A stretch of 64,000 nt of DNA from Fibrobacter succinogenes (GTDB lineage: Bacteria; Fibrobacterota; Fibrobacteria; Fibrobacterales; Fibrobacteraceae): positions 28,203 through 92,202 of the forward strand of contig CACXXH010000003.1 of assembly GCA_902771595.1 (NCBI GenBank). Reading direction: 5' to 3'. The notes beneath the pieces are model-generated. The model had not been told where the DNA came from. It saw only the letters and a list, made by a program, of their open reading frames with translations, and made no database searches. The translations under genes were made by a program, and so were the position numbers. The first letter of the stretch is position 1. Each line of letters begins with the position of its first letter. Shown here in pieces: positions 35,220 through 45,000 of the stretch.

Positions 35220-35741
35220 ATGAAAAAGATACTCTTGATACTCTGCATTCTTGCAGGGGCTAGTTTTGCCCAGATTAATGTTTCGCTCGGGTTCGGACAG
35301 TCTCAGGGCATAGTCGGTGTCGGGTACACCATGTTGGATGGTCATCTATCCGCAAACGTCCATTTGGCGGCCTACAACTCAGATTACGATTTTATGGGGG
35401 GTATCGGGGTTGCCTATCGTTTTACAGGTTTGACTGGCCCTTACGTATTCCATTCTTCGGAATGGATAACCGGTGAAATTGTTGGCTTCTCGGTAACGAA
35501 TGTGGGCACGGAGGATGCGGAATACACTGAGCATAGGAGGGATATCAATTACTGGCGATTGGTATTTGGTTTGGGGTATCAGCACATGTTCTTTAAGCAT
35601 TTCGGTGCGTATTTCGAGATGGGCTTCGAGTTCTATGCTGGCAATGGCGGCTATTACACCCATTTCGGTGCTGACTATGGAACGCTTGATAACGACCAAT
35701 TCGTTTTCCCTGCCGGTATCGGCATAGTCTTCGAATTCTAA
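35220..35741 (+). CDS. Small exported beta-barrel-like outer membrane protein
   Basis: 173 residues: a signal peptide (MKKILLILCILAGASFA, then QINVS) followed by alternating amphipathic strands ('VSLGFGQSQGIVGVGYTML', 'GGIGVAYRFTG', 'RLVFGLGYQHMF', 'FVFPAGIGIVFEF'), ending in Phe as many outer membrane barrels do. I recognise no specific family. AGGAGG lies 6 nt before the ATG. A bidirectional terminator separates it from the tRNA gene. Confidence 0.7.
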   Translation: MKKILLILCILAGASFAQINVSLGFGQSQGIVGVGYTMLDGHLSANVHLAAYNSDYDFMGGIGVAYRFTGLTGPYVFHSSEWITGEIVGFSVTNVGTEDAEYTEHRRDINYWRLVFGLGYQHMFFKHFGAYFEMGFEFYAGNGGYYTHFGADYGTLDNDQFVFPAGIGIVFEF

Positions 35742-35763
35742 AAAAAGCGAAAAAAACAACAAA

Positions 35764-35794
35764 AAAAGCCGGTTTCGCGAGGAAATCGGCTTTT
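35764..35794. terminator. Bidirectional terminator between the barrel gene and tRNA-Lys
   Basis: AAAAGCCGGTTTC (35764-35776), loop GCGAG, GAAATCGGCTTTT (35782-35794): a 13-bp stem with one G-T pair, T-tailed on both strands. Confidence 0.85.
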
Positions 35795-35796
35795 CG

Positions 35797-35869
<73 letters not shown>

Positions 35870-36094
35870 ATTGTCGCTTGGACGTGCCCAATTATAGCAA
35901 AATCATGCCGTATGGCAAGGGTTTTGGCGGCATGTTCTAAAAATAAAACGTTTTGACCCGTCTTTCATCTAAAAGGAACCCTTTCCTGCATATTCACTAG
36001 TAACTAGTAACTAGTAACTGACAACTAAATTACTATATTCTCCCGCGTTGATTTTTATCAAACAGTTCACTTAATTAAATGGACACATTCCTAT
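35870..36094. other. Intergenic region between tRNA-Lys and the decarboxylase operon
   Basis: No gene is seen. It contains three tandem 7-bp ACTAGTA units (35996-36016), related to the ACTAGT-rich repeats at 16249 and 32490. A TATATTCT box (about 36032-36039) may be the promoter of the decarboxylase operon, giving a leader of about 50 nt. Confidence 0.5.
35996..36016. repeat. Three tandem ACTAGTA units
   Basis: ACTAGTA is repeated three times without interruption, then degenerates (ACTGACA). The sequence resembles the intergenic runs at 16312-16335. Confidence 0.65.
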
Positions 36095-36949
36095 ATGAAT
36101 GAAACAGTACAGAATGCAGCCGATTCCGCAGTAGCCCCGGCCCCCGCCGCGGCCCCTGTCGCCGAAGCGGCTGTGCAGCAACCGGCTATCGTTGCAAGCG
36201 AACCGGCTGCCAAGGTGAAGGGCAAGTTCGACGAACAGCTCGGGCTCATGCTCCCCTCCGACGCAGCCCAGGTCCAGGCGCAGCTTTCTATGCCGGGCAT
36301 GAGCGATGACATGGTTTACAAGATCGTGGAAACCCACGGCGGTAACCATGCGGTTCTCTACAAGACTTACGACCAGGCAGTGCTTGCCCGCGACGTGCGC
36401 GATTCCATCGAGAACGCCGCCGGCCACAAGGTTCTCCCCATCGCGAAGGCGAAGCTCGGGACCACCTACTGCAAGGGCGAATACTCCACCGAACAGGGCT
36501 GCAAGGGTGAATCCGACACCTTCGGCATCGGCTCCCTGGTTGAATTCCAGGCTACCGGCCTCATCGTGGTGATGTGCGTCATCATCGGCCTCACGGTGCT
36601 CTGCTACCTCATGAACTTCATCATGGCGAAGCTCGGCCTCAACAAGATCAAGGCTCCGGCCCCCGCGGTCAAGGCTGCTCCGGCTGCCGCCGCCGCTCCG
36701 AAGACGATCGCCCCGGCCCACTGCGACTGGGACCCGAACGCCAAGAGCGTCCACCCGGGCTTCACCAACAAGCAGCTCCAGGCCTTCCTCGGCATTGCCG
36801 CCGTCGCCGCCCTGGAAGAACACCCCGGCATGAGCAACGATACGTTCCTCGCCCTGGTGACCGCCGCTGCGACCCAGGCCATCGGTCAGCCCTGCCGCGT
36901 GACCGCCTACAAGAACATTAACTCCCCTGCTTGGACGATTGTCAAGTAA
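36095..36949 (+). CDS. Na+-translocating decarboxylase gamma-type (OadG-like) subunit
   Basis: 284 residues. The N-terminal half is Ala/Pro-rich and then soluble. A single transmembrane helix (about 152-175, 'ATGLIVVMCVIIGLTVLCYL') has the OadG-like pattern. An Ala/Pro hinge ('APAPAVKAAPAAAAAPK') and a C-terminal OadG-like segment ('AAVAALEEHPG') follow. OadG anchors the carboxyltransferase to the membrane pump. It is longer than classical OadG (about 80-120), so the N-terminal 140 residues are an extension of unknown role. It is assigned mainly from the two genes that follow. Confidence 0.7.
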   Translation: MNETVQNAADSAVAPAPAAAPVAEAAVQQPAIVASEPAAKVKGKFDEQLGLMLPSDAAQVQAQLSMPGMSDDMVYKIVETHGGNHAVLYKTYDQAVLARDVRDSIENAAGHKVLPIAKAKLGTTYCKGEYSTEQGCKGESDTFGIGSLVEFQATGLIVVMCVIIGLTVLCYLMNFIMAKLGLNKIKAPAPAVKAAPAAAAAPKTIAPAHCDWDPNAKSVHPGFTNKQLQAFLGIAAVAALEEHPGMSNDTFLALVTAAATQAIGQPCRVTAYKNINSPAWTIVK

Positions 36950-36996
36950 GGCAAACTTTTAAAACTTAACAGGCTTATAAGCCAGGAAAAATCAAA

Positions 36997-37356
36997 ATGA
37001 AGAAAACAGTCCGTATCAGTTTCGAAGGCAAGACCTACGACGTCGAAGTTGAAGTTCTTGATTCCGCCGTCGCCGCCGCTCCGGCAGCCCCGGTTGCCGC
37101 TGCTCCCGCAGCCGCTCCTGCTGCCGCTCCCGCCGCTGCCGGTGGCACTGAAGTGAAGTGCCCGCTCGCCGGTTCCGTGTTCAAGCTGAAGGTCAAGGTT
37201 GGCGACAAGGTCGAAGCCAACCAGGAAGTGGCTATCATCGAAGCCCTCAAGATGGAAAACCCGGTCGTCGCTCCGTGCGCCGGCACCGTGAACTCCATCT
37301 CCGTCAAGGAAACCGATACCGTCGTCGACGGCCAGACCCTGATGACCATCGCCTAA
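36997..37356 (+). CDS. Biotin carboxyl carrier domain protein of the decarboxylase complex
   Basis: 119 residues. There is a short N-terminal segment ('KKTVRISFEGKTYDVEVEVL'), an Ala/Pro hinge (about 28-48) and a biotinyl domain with the biotinylation site EALKMENP (Lys about 85). A separate carrier with a long Ala/Pro arm is typical of Na+-pumping decarboxylases (OadA C-terminus, MmdC, GcdC). It shuttles CO2 from the carboxyltransferase to the beta subunit. AGGA precedes the ATG. Confidence 0.92.
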   Translation: MKKTVRISFEGKTYDVEVEVLDSAVAAAPAAPVAAAPAAAPAAAPAAAGGTEVKCPLAGSVFKLKVKVGDKVEANQEVAIIEALKMENPVVAPCAGTVNSISVKETDTVVDGQTLMTIA

Positions 37357-37369
37357 GAGGTACAGATAA

Positions 37370-38530
37370 ATGAGTTCACTCTTAAATTCGGTCGTCGAGT
37401 TCGCTTGCGATACCGGATTCGCATATGTCACCGGACCCATGGTGATCATGTGGATCGTGAGTTTCGTACTGATGTACTTGGCGATTGTCAAAAAGTATGA
37501 GCCGCTGCTGCTCTTGCCGATTTCCCTCGGCGCGCTGGCGGTGAACATCCCGAGTGCGGGATTCTACGATGGCGGCTGGAGCATCGAAGGTATGTTTACC
37601 CCGACTGCCGGCCTCTATTACTACATCAGCCAGGGTATCCACCTGGAACTCTTCCCGCCCATCATCTTCTTGGGCGTGGGCGCCATGACGGACTTCGGAC
37701 CGCTTATCGCCAACCCGCGTACGCTCCTCCTCGGTGGCGGCGCTCAGTTCGGCGTGTTCGCGACCATGTTCTGCGCTGTGGCCCTCGGTGGCTTTACTCT
37801 CGGTGAAGCTGCTTCCATCGGTATCATCGGCGGCGCCGACGGTCCGACCTCCATCTTCACTGCGAACAAACTTGCAAAGCACCTCATCGGACCTATCGCC
37901 GTGGCGGCCTACACCTACATGGCTCTTGTCCCGCTCATCCAGCCGCCTATCATGCGCCTGATGACCAACGACAAGGAAAGGAAGATCCGCATGAAGGCTC
38001 TCCGCCAGGTGAGCAAGGCCGAACGCATCGTGTTCGCCGTGATGGTGATGATCGTCTGCATCCTCGTGGTGCCCGACGCTTCCGCACTTATCATCATGCT
38101 CATGCTCGGCAACATCTTCAAGGAAGCCGGCGTCGTGGAACGTCTCGTGAAGACCTCTTCCAACGAACTCATGAACATCGTGACTATCTTCCTCGGTACT
38201 TCCGTGGGCCTCACGATGTCTGCCGACATCTTCCTGAAGCCGCAGACCCTCATGATTATCGCCATGGGCGTTGTCGCCTTCGGTTTCTCGACCGCTGCCG
38301 GCCTCTTCCTCGCGAAGATCATGAACTGGTGCTCTCCGAAGAACCCCGTGAACCCGCTTATCGGTTCTGCTGGCGTGTCCGCCGTGCCGATGGCTGCACG
38401 TGTTTCTCAGGTGGAAGGTGCCAAGTATGACCCGCAGAACTTCCTCTTGATGCACGCCATGGGCCCGAACGTGGCCGGCGTTATCGGTACCGCAGTCTGC
38501 GCTGGTTACATGATTAGCCGTTTGTCGTAG
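37370..38530 (+). CDS. oadB: Na+-translocating decarboxylase beta subunit
   Basis: 386 residues with about nine to eleven transmembrane helices and the family signature '[19 protein letters not shown]' (about 147-165), which holds the conserved Asp of the Na+ and carboxybiotin channel. '[19 protein letters not shown]' and '[14 protein letters not shown]' also fit. The subunit couples decarboxylation of carboxybiotin to Na+ export. Whether the substrate is oxaloacetate or methylmalonyl-CoA depends on an alpha subunit that is not in this window. AGAGG precedes the ATG; a terminator follows. Confidence 0.93.
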   Translation: MSSLLNSVVEFACDTGFAYVTGPMVIMWIVSFVLMYLAIVKKYEPLLLLPISLGALAVNIPSAGFYDGGWSIEGMFTPTAGLYYYISQGIHLELFPPIIFLGVGAMTDFGPLIANPRTLLLGGGAQFGVFATMFCAVALGGFTLGEAASIGIIGGADGPTSIFTANKLAKHLIGPIAVAAYTYMALVPLIQPPIMRLMTNDKERKIRMKALRQVSKAERIVFAVMVMIVCILVVPDASALIIMLMLGNIFKEAGVVERLVKTSSNELMNIVTIFLGTSVGLTMSADIFLKPQTLMIIAMGVVAFGFSTAAGLFLAKIMNWCSPKNPVNPLIGSAGVSAVPMAARVSQVEGAKYDPQNFLLMHAMGPNVAGVIGTAVCAGYMISRLS

Positions 38531-38556
38531 TATTCGGCATATGCGAATCAAGGAAT

Positions 38557-38588
38557 GCCCTCGGCAATGTGCCGGGGGCTCCTTTTTT
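38557..38588 (+). terminator. Intrinsic terminator after the decarboxylase operon
   Basis: GCCCTCGGCA (38557-38566), loop ATG, TGCCGGGGGC (38570-38579), then TCCTTTTTT. Its T-run runs into a TATATTTG box (38588-38595) that probably serves the next gene. Confidence 0.88.
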
Positions 38589-38595
38589 ATATTTG
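38588..38595 (+). promoter_or_regulatory. TATATTTG promoter box of the first large surface protein
   Basis: TATATTTG lies 24 nt before the ATG at 38620, leaving a short leader that carries AGGAGGAG as a strong ribosome-binding site. Confidence 0.5.
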
Positions 38596-38619
38596 TACCG
38601 AGTAGTGTTAGGAGGAGTC

Positions 38620-41600
38620 ATGTTAACTAAAAAAGTGTTCCTTGTTGCCGCAATCGCGATGCTTAGCGTATCTGCGAATGCCGCGAGGTTAATCGCCCCT
38701 AAAGTACCAGAAATAGTAGACGGCTGTTACCAGATTTCAACTGCCGCCGAACTGTATGGAGCGATGAACTCTTATACCTACGACTACAAGGGAAATTGTC
38801 TTAAGCTTGTCAACGATATCGTGGTGAACAGGAACGTTCTAGGCGAAGATGGCTCATTGAATGTAGCGGACACGGCGAACTTTATTCAGTGGGCGTCGCT
38901 GAGCAGATTCTCTGGCGTTTTTGATGGCCAGGGCCATTCTATTTCGGGTTTGTACGTTAACAACCCGAGAACAGCTAAGGTTGGACTTTTTGGTTCTTTT
39001 GGTGAAACTTCTCCAGGGAACAGAACTTGGGATGTAGAAATAAAAAACCTCCACCTTGAGGATGTTTATTTTAGGGCTTATTATGATGTAGGCGGTTTTG
39101 TAGGAGAGGTTAGGTCAGGTGTAAAAGTGACCATTGAACATTGTAGTGTTGATGGTGTAATTATAGCGGAAGCTGATGCTGCAGGTGGATTTGTTGGTGA
39201 AATCTATGATATTGACAGTAGCCTTGTTGTACTCAATAGCTACAATAGTGCCAGTGTGACCGCACAAGATGCTGTTGGGGGAATTGTCGGTGATGTATAT
39301 GATGGGGAGGGCCGCATTGCTGTTGCGAATACGTACAATGTAGGCACTATTTCCGGTTGGTCGAACGTGGGCGGTATAATTGGATATCTTTATTTCGATG
39401 TGAAAAGTCTGAAATTGGCTAACGTATTTAACGTCGGATCGGTAAGCAAAGAGAATGGGGCGAAGCCAGGTGCCCCCATGATAGGGTATGGTTGGAATCT
39501 CAATGAAATGGATGCTGACAACGTGTTTTTCCTTTCTTCGGGAGAGAGCAAAGTCGGTGTCGCCATGACAGAAGAACAGTTCGCTAACGGTACGGTTGCT
39601 TCTATAATGCATGGTTATTACTACGGTGGCGTTGATGGCTCGGTATGGGGCCAGAATGTAGGGACTGATCCGCTGCCGAATTTTAGCGGAGTCGTTTCCG
39701 GTGCGGTGGATTTACCCACGATAACGCTCTCTCTTGATACGGGGAGCGCTGTTCTCTGGACGACGGAGATTGCGGCCGGATACCGCCATAGGATTCCCGA
39801 TGTCATGCGCGAAAACTATGAACTTTTTGGTTGGTACGACAATGCGGAATTGACCGGTGAAATGATGACGCATGTTCCCGACACGCAAACGACCGACGTG
39901 AAATTCTGGGGCTATTATGAGCGCGTATACAAGGTGACATTGGAAACGAGCGGGGGAACGGTGCCTGTAGGCGGCGTGGAATCTTATGTACATACGCTAG
40001 GTGCAAAACTCCCGGGCGGGGCTTTGCGCGAAGGCTATATTTTTGCGGGCTGGTATGCCAACAGCGACTTTAGCGGAAACCTGGTTGATTCTATTGCTGC
40101 GACAGACGAGGGTGACAAAACCTTCTATGCAAAGTGGGTTGAAAAACGGACGCCGGGGAAGAATGCCGATGGTTGCTATGCTATTTCGGATGCCGGCGAA
40201 CTCTATGGTTTTGCCGCAATGGTGAACGGGATGACAGGTGACCTTGCTGACCGTGAAGTCTGTGCAGTCCTTACCCAGGATATCGTTGTCAACAAAGACT
40301 TGCTGGACGCTGATGGTGTGCTCAATCGTGACAAGGCTGCCGCTGCCGAAAGGTGGAACCCGATTGATTCCTTTGTGGGCACGTTCGATGGGCAGATGCA
40401 CACGATTTCTGGCCTGCTTGTTTTGGATACGTTGAATGAGGAAACTCCGGCAGAAGAGAAAAGGCCTGTCGGGTTTATCGCCAGCATGTGGGGCACGAAG
40501 GAAAAACCGGTCGTTGTAAAGAACCTGGGCGTTATCGGTTCGGCCTTTTTGAGCAGTGCGTATAGGGTGGGTGGTATTGTTGGATTCGTGATGGGGATTG
40601 GTCCTGGGGCTTGGTATGAAACTTTTGGGAAAGATACCGTATATGCGGAAATCAGGAATGTCTACAATGCATCTATAGTGTATGGCGGCGACGGCAATTC
40701 TTCTGCTGGAGGTTTAGTCGGTTTGGTGCAGTGGGACTCACACTTGTTCGTGGAAAACAGTTATAATCTCGGCATGGTTAATTCCGAAGACAGAGCTGCC
40801 GGATTGATTGGGGGTGGCGATGAGAAAAAATTCCGTATTGAGAACTGCTACAATGCGGGTGAGGTCTATGGCGAGCTGAGGAATCACCTTGTGATGAATG
40901 TTTGCTATGGCTGCGAATTTAAGGGCATAGTTTTCAACAGTTATTATCTCTATAGAAGTTTCTCGAACAGTAGGGGCGAAGTCGGCGGCCGTGCTGTAGA
41001 TGAAGATGAATTTGCCGATGGAAGGGTTGCACTTGCCCTGCATATGGGCGAGAATGGCTCTATATGGGGGCAGAATGTCGGGGTGGATCCGTACCCGGTA
41101 CTCTCGGGTACAGTTGAAAATTCTACTGCCACGTGGTACAACGTAACATTCCATACTTTTGAGGGCGATACGGCAACTTATTTCGATTACTATGTGGCGG
41201 GACTGCATAAACCATTGCCCAGAGACGTATCTGTAAAAGATGAAAACATGTTATTTGCTGGCTGGTACGCAAATGCCGATTTCAGCGGCGATGAGATTTT
41301 GAGTATTTATGATGATGATGAAGGCGACCTCGAATTCTTTGCCAAGTATGATTTGAAATCGTTTAATATTATTGTCCGTCCGAATAATTCGAACTATGGT
41401 AAAATTTATGGCCTTGTAAACGCTAACAGTGGCACATACAAGTACGGTACGAAAGTCACGTTTGAGGCTGAAGCATATAGTGGCTACGAATTCTATTACT
41501 GGGAAGATGATGTAGAAAATACGGACCCCATTCGCTCTTTTACGATTTTAGGCGATACGACGATTACGGCGCATTTTGGTGTGGCAAGATCTAGTTCTTC

Positions 41601-42039
41601 CAGCGTAGTCTCGTCCAGTTCCTCGTCTGCGCCCAAGTCCAGCAGCAGTTCTGCGAAGTCTAGCAGTAGTTCCGCTCCGAAGTCGTCTTCCAGCGTCACA
41701 CCGCAGTCGAGTTCTAGTAACACAAAGTCCAGCAGCAGTTCTAGGCCCGCGGCGTCTTCTTCGAGTGTGAATTCCAAATCGTCCAGCTCGTGCAAGAATT
41801 GTTTCAGAGTGGGCTTGACTCCTGCTCCGCTTGCTCCCCGATTTGGCGTGGAAGTTGCCGGACGCAATATCTTGGTGACTGGGGCTTCAATCGGGCAAAG
41901 TTATGTGTTACTCGACACGCAGGGGCGCGTGCTGCGCAAGGGTAGGCTCGAAAGTGCGGTTGTTAGCATCCCGGTAAGCCATGCGGGCGTTTACTTGGTT
42001 CACATCAATAATCGGCTGAAACGCGTATCTGTGAGGTAG
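38620..42039 (+). CDS. Large secreted surface protein: GLUG and InlB-type repeats, Ser-rich linker, T9SS-like C-terminus
   Basis: 1139 residues with a signal peptide (cleavage near SANA-ARLI). Two similar modules follow, each a 'DGCYQIST/DGCYAISDA' entry with GLUG-type repeats ('VGGFVGEV', 'VGGIVGDV', 'VGGIIGYL'). Listeria-Bacteroides InlB-type repeats ('REGYIFAGWYANSDFSGNL', 'FYAKW') lie between and after them. Residues about 990-1060 are poly-Ser linker. The last 70 ('YVLLDTQGRVLRKGRL', 'HAGVYLVHINNRLKRVSVR') resemble a type IX secretion sorting domain. It is probably a cell-surface adhesin. AGGAGGAG precedes the ATG. Confidence 0.82.
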   Translation: MLTKKVFLVAAIAMLSVSANAARLIAPKVPEIVDGCYQISTAAELYGAMNSYTYDYKGNCLKLVNDIVVNRNVLGEDGSLNVADTANFIQWASLSRFSGVFDGQGHSISGLYVNNPRTAKVGLFGSFGETSPGNRTWDVEIKNLHLEDVYFRAYYDVGGFVGEVRSGVKVTIEHCSVDGVIIAEADAAGGFVGEIYDIDSSLVVLNSYNSASVTAQDAVGGIVGDVYDGEGRIAVANTYNVGTISGWSNVGGIIGYLYFDVKSLKLANVFNVGSVSKENGAKPGAPMIGYGWNLNEMDADNVFFLSSGESKVGVAMTEEQFANGTVASIMHGYYYGGVDGSVWGQNVGTDPLPNFSGVVSGAVDLPTITLSLDTGSAVLWTTEIAAGYRHRIPDVMRENYELFGWYDNAELTGEMMTHVPDTQTTDVKFWGYYERVYKVTLETSGGTVPVGGVESYVHTLGAKLPGGALREGYIFAGWYANSDFSGNLVDSIAATDEGDKTFYAKWVEKRTPGKNADGCYAISDAGELYGFAAMVNGMTGDLADREVCAVLTQDIVVNKDLLDADGVLNRDKAAAAERWNPIDSFVGTFDGQMHTISGLLVLDTLNEETPAEEKRPVGFIASMWGTKEKPVVVKNLGVIGSAFLSSAYRVGGIVGFVMGIGPGAWYETFGKDTVYAEIRNVYNASIVYGGDGNSSAGGLVGLVQWDSHLFVENSYNLGMVNSEDRAAGLIGGGDEKKFRIENCYNAGEVYGELRNHLVMNVCYGCEFKGIVFNSYYLYRSFSNSRGEVGGRAVDEDEFADGRVALALHMGENGSIWGQNVGVDPYPVLSGTVENSTATWYNVTFHTFEGDTATYFDYYVAGLHKPLPRDVSVKDENMLFAGWYANADFSGDEILSIYDDDEGDLEFFAKYDLKSFNIIVRPNNSNYGKIYGLVNANSGTYKYGTKVTFEAEAYSGYEFYYWEDDVENTDPIRSFTILGDTTITAHFGVARSSSSSVVSSSSSSAPKSSSSSAKSSSSSAPKSSSSVTPQSSSSNTKSSSSSRPAASSSSVNSKSSSSCKNCFRVGLTPAPLAPRFGVEVAGRNILVTGASIGQSYVLLDTQGRVLRKGRLESAVVSIPVSHAGVYLVHINNRLKRVSVR

Positions 42040-42042
42040 GAT

Positions 42043-45000
42043 ATGTTAACTAAAAAAGTGTTCCTTTTTGCCGCAATCGCCATGTTCGCGGTGTCCGCAA
42101 ATGCCGCGAGGACGATTGCTTCGGAAGAGCCTGAATTTGTAGATGGCTGTTACCAGATTTCGACTGCCGCGCAACTGTACGGCTTTGCCGAGATTGTGAA
42201 CGGCACGTTTGGGAACCTGACGGATTATGCGGGCCTCCGTGATAGCACCGCCTGTGGCAAGCTTACAGCCGATATCGTGGTGAACGAGAATGTCCTTGAC
42301 GCCGACGGTGCGCTGAATGTAGCGGACACTGCTGAATTTGTGCCATGGGTACAGATTCGTGAATTCCTGGGCTCGTTTGACGGCCAGGGCCATACGATTT
42401 CGGGCCTGTACTTTTATTCTGATGACGTTGACCAGGTGGGGTTATTTTCTTCGGCGGGCTCGTATTCGGAGAATGCCGCTGCCATGGAAGTTTCTATCAA
42501 GAATGTCCGCCTAGTAGACACCTATTTCCATGCAAGTTATAACGTGGCCGGAATTCTCGGCGTTGATGAGTATTATGGAAAGGTGTCCATTGACCGGTGC
42601 AGTTTTGATGGAGTTATTGAGGGCGATGCGCAGGCAGGCGGCCTGGTGGGTTATGGTTATCGCAATCTCTCTATCACCAATAGCTTTAATGAGGGCCGCG
42701 TGAGCGCGGAGTATTATGTCGGCGGAATTATGGCTTTACTTGTCTCCTCGAATGTCTCGATAGTGAATGCCTATAATGTGGGGCCTGTTTCGGGTGATAG
42801 TTACTTGGGTGGAATTGTTGGTATAATTAATGGCAGTAATACACATTTGGTGAATGTCTTCAACGTAGGTCCCGTGAATGGGGCTTCAAGCGAATCTCGT
42901 GGCGTGGGTTCTGTGGCGGGAAGTGTCGGCAAATACGTTATCGAAAGTGGTATCGTAGACAACGTGTTTTCCCTTGCTCCGGGAATCGATACGGTCGGAG
43001 CCTCCATGACGGAGGAAGAGTTTGCCAATGGTACCGTCGTCATCTTGTTGCGGGATTATAGCTACGGCGGTATTGACGGCCTGGTATGGGGTCAGAATAT
43101 TGGTTCTGATGCGCTGCCAAATTTCAGCGGAGTTGTCGTTGGTGGAGAACCGTTGCCTACGATTACGCTCAGTCTCGATACGGGCAGTGGTGACTCCTGG
43201 ACAAAGGAAATCCTTGCCGGTTACAAGCTCAGGATACCCGATATTGAACGCGAAAACTACAAACTGTTGGCCTGGCATGCCGAAGCAAACTTTGAAGGCG
43301 AGCCCGTGACGCATGTCCCTGCGACGCAGACTACCGACGTGAAATACTGGGGCCATTACGAACGCGTGTACCGCGTGACGCTTGAAACCAATGGCGGCAA
43401 GGTGGATACGCTGGGCGTAGATTCGTATGTCCATACTGTCGGGGCGAAACTCCCGCGGGCCGTCTCGCGCGAAGGCTATGTCTTTGCCGGCTGGTATGCG
43501 GAAGAAGACTTCAGCGGGAATGCCGTCGATTCCATTACCGCAGCAGATGAGGGCGATAAGGTTTTCTATGCCAAGTGGTTCCAGACGAAAACTCCGGAAA
43601 TGGACGAGAACGATTGCTATGTCATTTCGGATGCGGAAGAACTCTACGGCTTTGCCGCTATCGTGAACGGGACGGACGGTTACCGGCGCGATGCTGAGGC
43701 TTGCGCCGTCCTCTCGCAGGATATCGTGGTGAACAGGAACGTGCTGGACGACGAAGGTAACCTCAACAAGGCGGGAATGGCGGGGCGTATTCCGTGGAAC
43801 CCGATTGACAGTTTCGAGGGAACATTCGACGGGCAAATGCATACGATTTCGGGCCTGTATTATAACGACCCGAAAGACCATAGTAAAAAGAAAGACGTCG
43901 GATTCTTCGGTGTCGTTGGAGGCGAAGAGGGAGCGCCCGCGGTCATACAGAACGTGGGTATTGTCGATTCGTATTTTGCAACGGATGCGAGGAGCGCCGG
44001 GGGTGTTGTCGCGCGTATCCAGAATAAGACCTTGTCGGTCTGGGCAAACTATTATGCCGAAATTAGGAATGTCTACAGCACATCCACCCTGGAAACTTCC
44101 GACAGTACTTTCTCGGTGGCCGGAGTTGTGGGGCATGTTGACAGGGGCGCGAACCTGCGCATTGAAAACTGCTACAATCAGGGGGCAATCCGTGGCTACA
44201 GGAATTATATTTCGGGAGTCGTTGGGTATGCAGGCCTTTCCGGCAAGGTCGTTATGGCGAATTGCTATAATGCAAAACCTGTCGGCTATGTGGTGGGTTC
44301 TTCCGGGGTGAGCCAGCTGATTGCCTATTCGTCGCTGTTGGAGAATGTCGCGGAGATTGTCAACAGCGTTTATATCGATTCGTCGAAATGGGAATTCGGG
44401 GGCACCTTGGCTCCGAAGGAACGCTTTGCCGACGGAACGGTTGCAGAAATGCTGCGCGAGGGCGAGAACGGCAGCGTGTGGGGGCAGAATGTCGGCGTGG
44501 ATCCGTTCCCGCTGTTCTCCGGAGAAATCATGAATTCTGCCGCTGTCAAGTATAACGTGTCGTTCTATACCTATGAAGGTGATACGGCTGCTTATATTGA
44601 CCATTACTGGGCGGGCGTGAAGACGAAACTCCCGTGGGCCGAAAGGGAAGGCATGTGGTTCAAGGGCTGGTACGACAACGCCATGCTTGGCGGGAAAAGC
44701 GTTTCGTACATTTCGGAATTGGATGAGGACGATTTGCGTTTCTATGCCAAGTGGGAACTGAAGACCTTTACCGTGCGCATCTTGAACAGCAATCCTGATC
44801 GTGGCCGTATAACGGGCCTTAAGTCGAGCTTGGTGTATACCTATGGCGAGTTTGTGTCGATAAAGGTGGAACCCTTTGATGGCTTCTATCTGAGCTACTG
44901 GAGCGACCTCGAAGGTGAAGCCGAACAGCCGCTGGTCCGTGAATTCTATGTCGATAGGGATACGACCATGATTGTATACTTCGGCAAGTATAGCTCAAGT

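Noticed and set aside
41588..41800. Repeated TCCAGCAGCAGT-like units as a CRISPR or satellite array
   Set aside because: They are in-frame serine codons of a Ser-rich linker. There are no regular spacers, and similar tracts occur at the same place in many proteins here.
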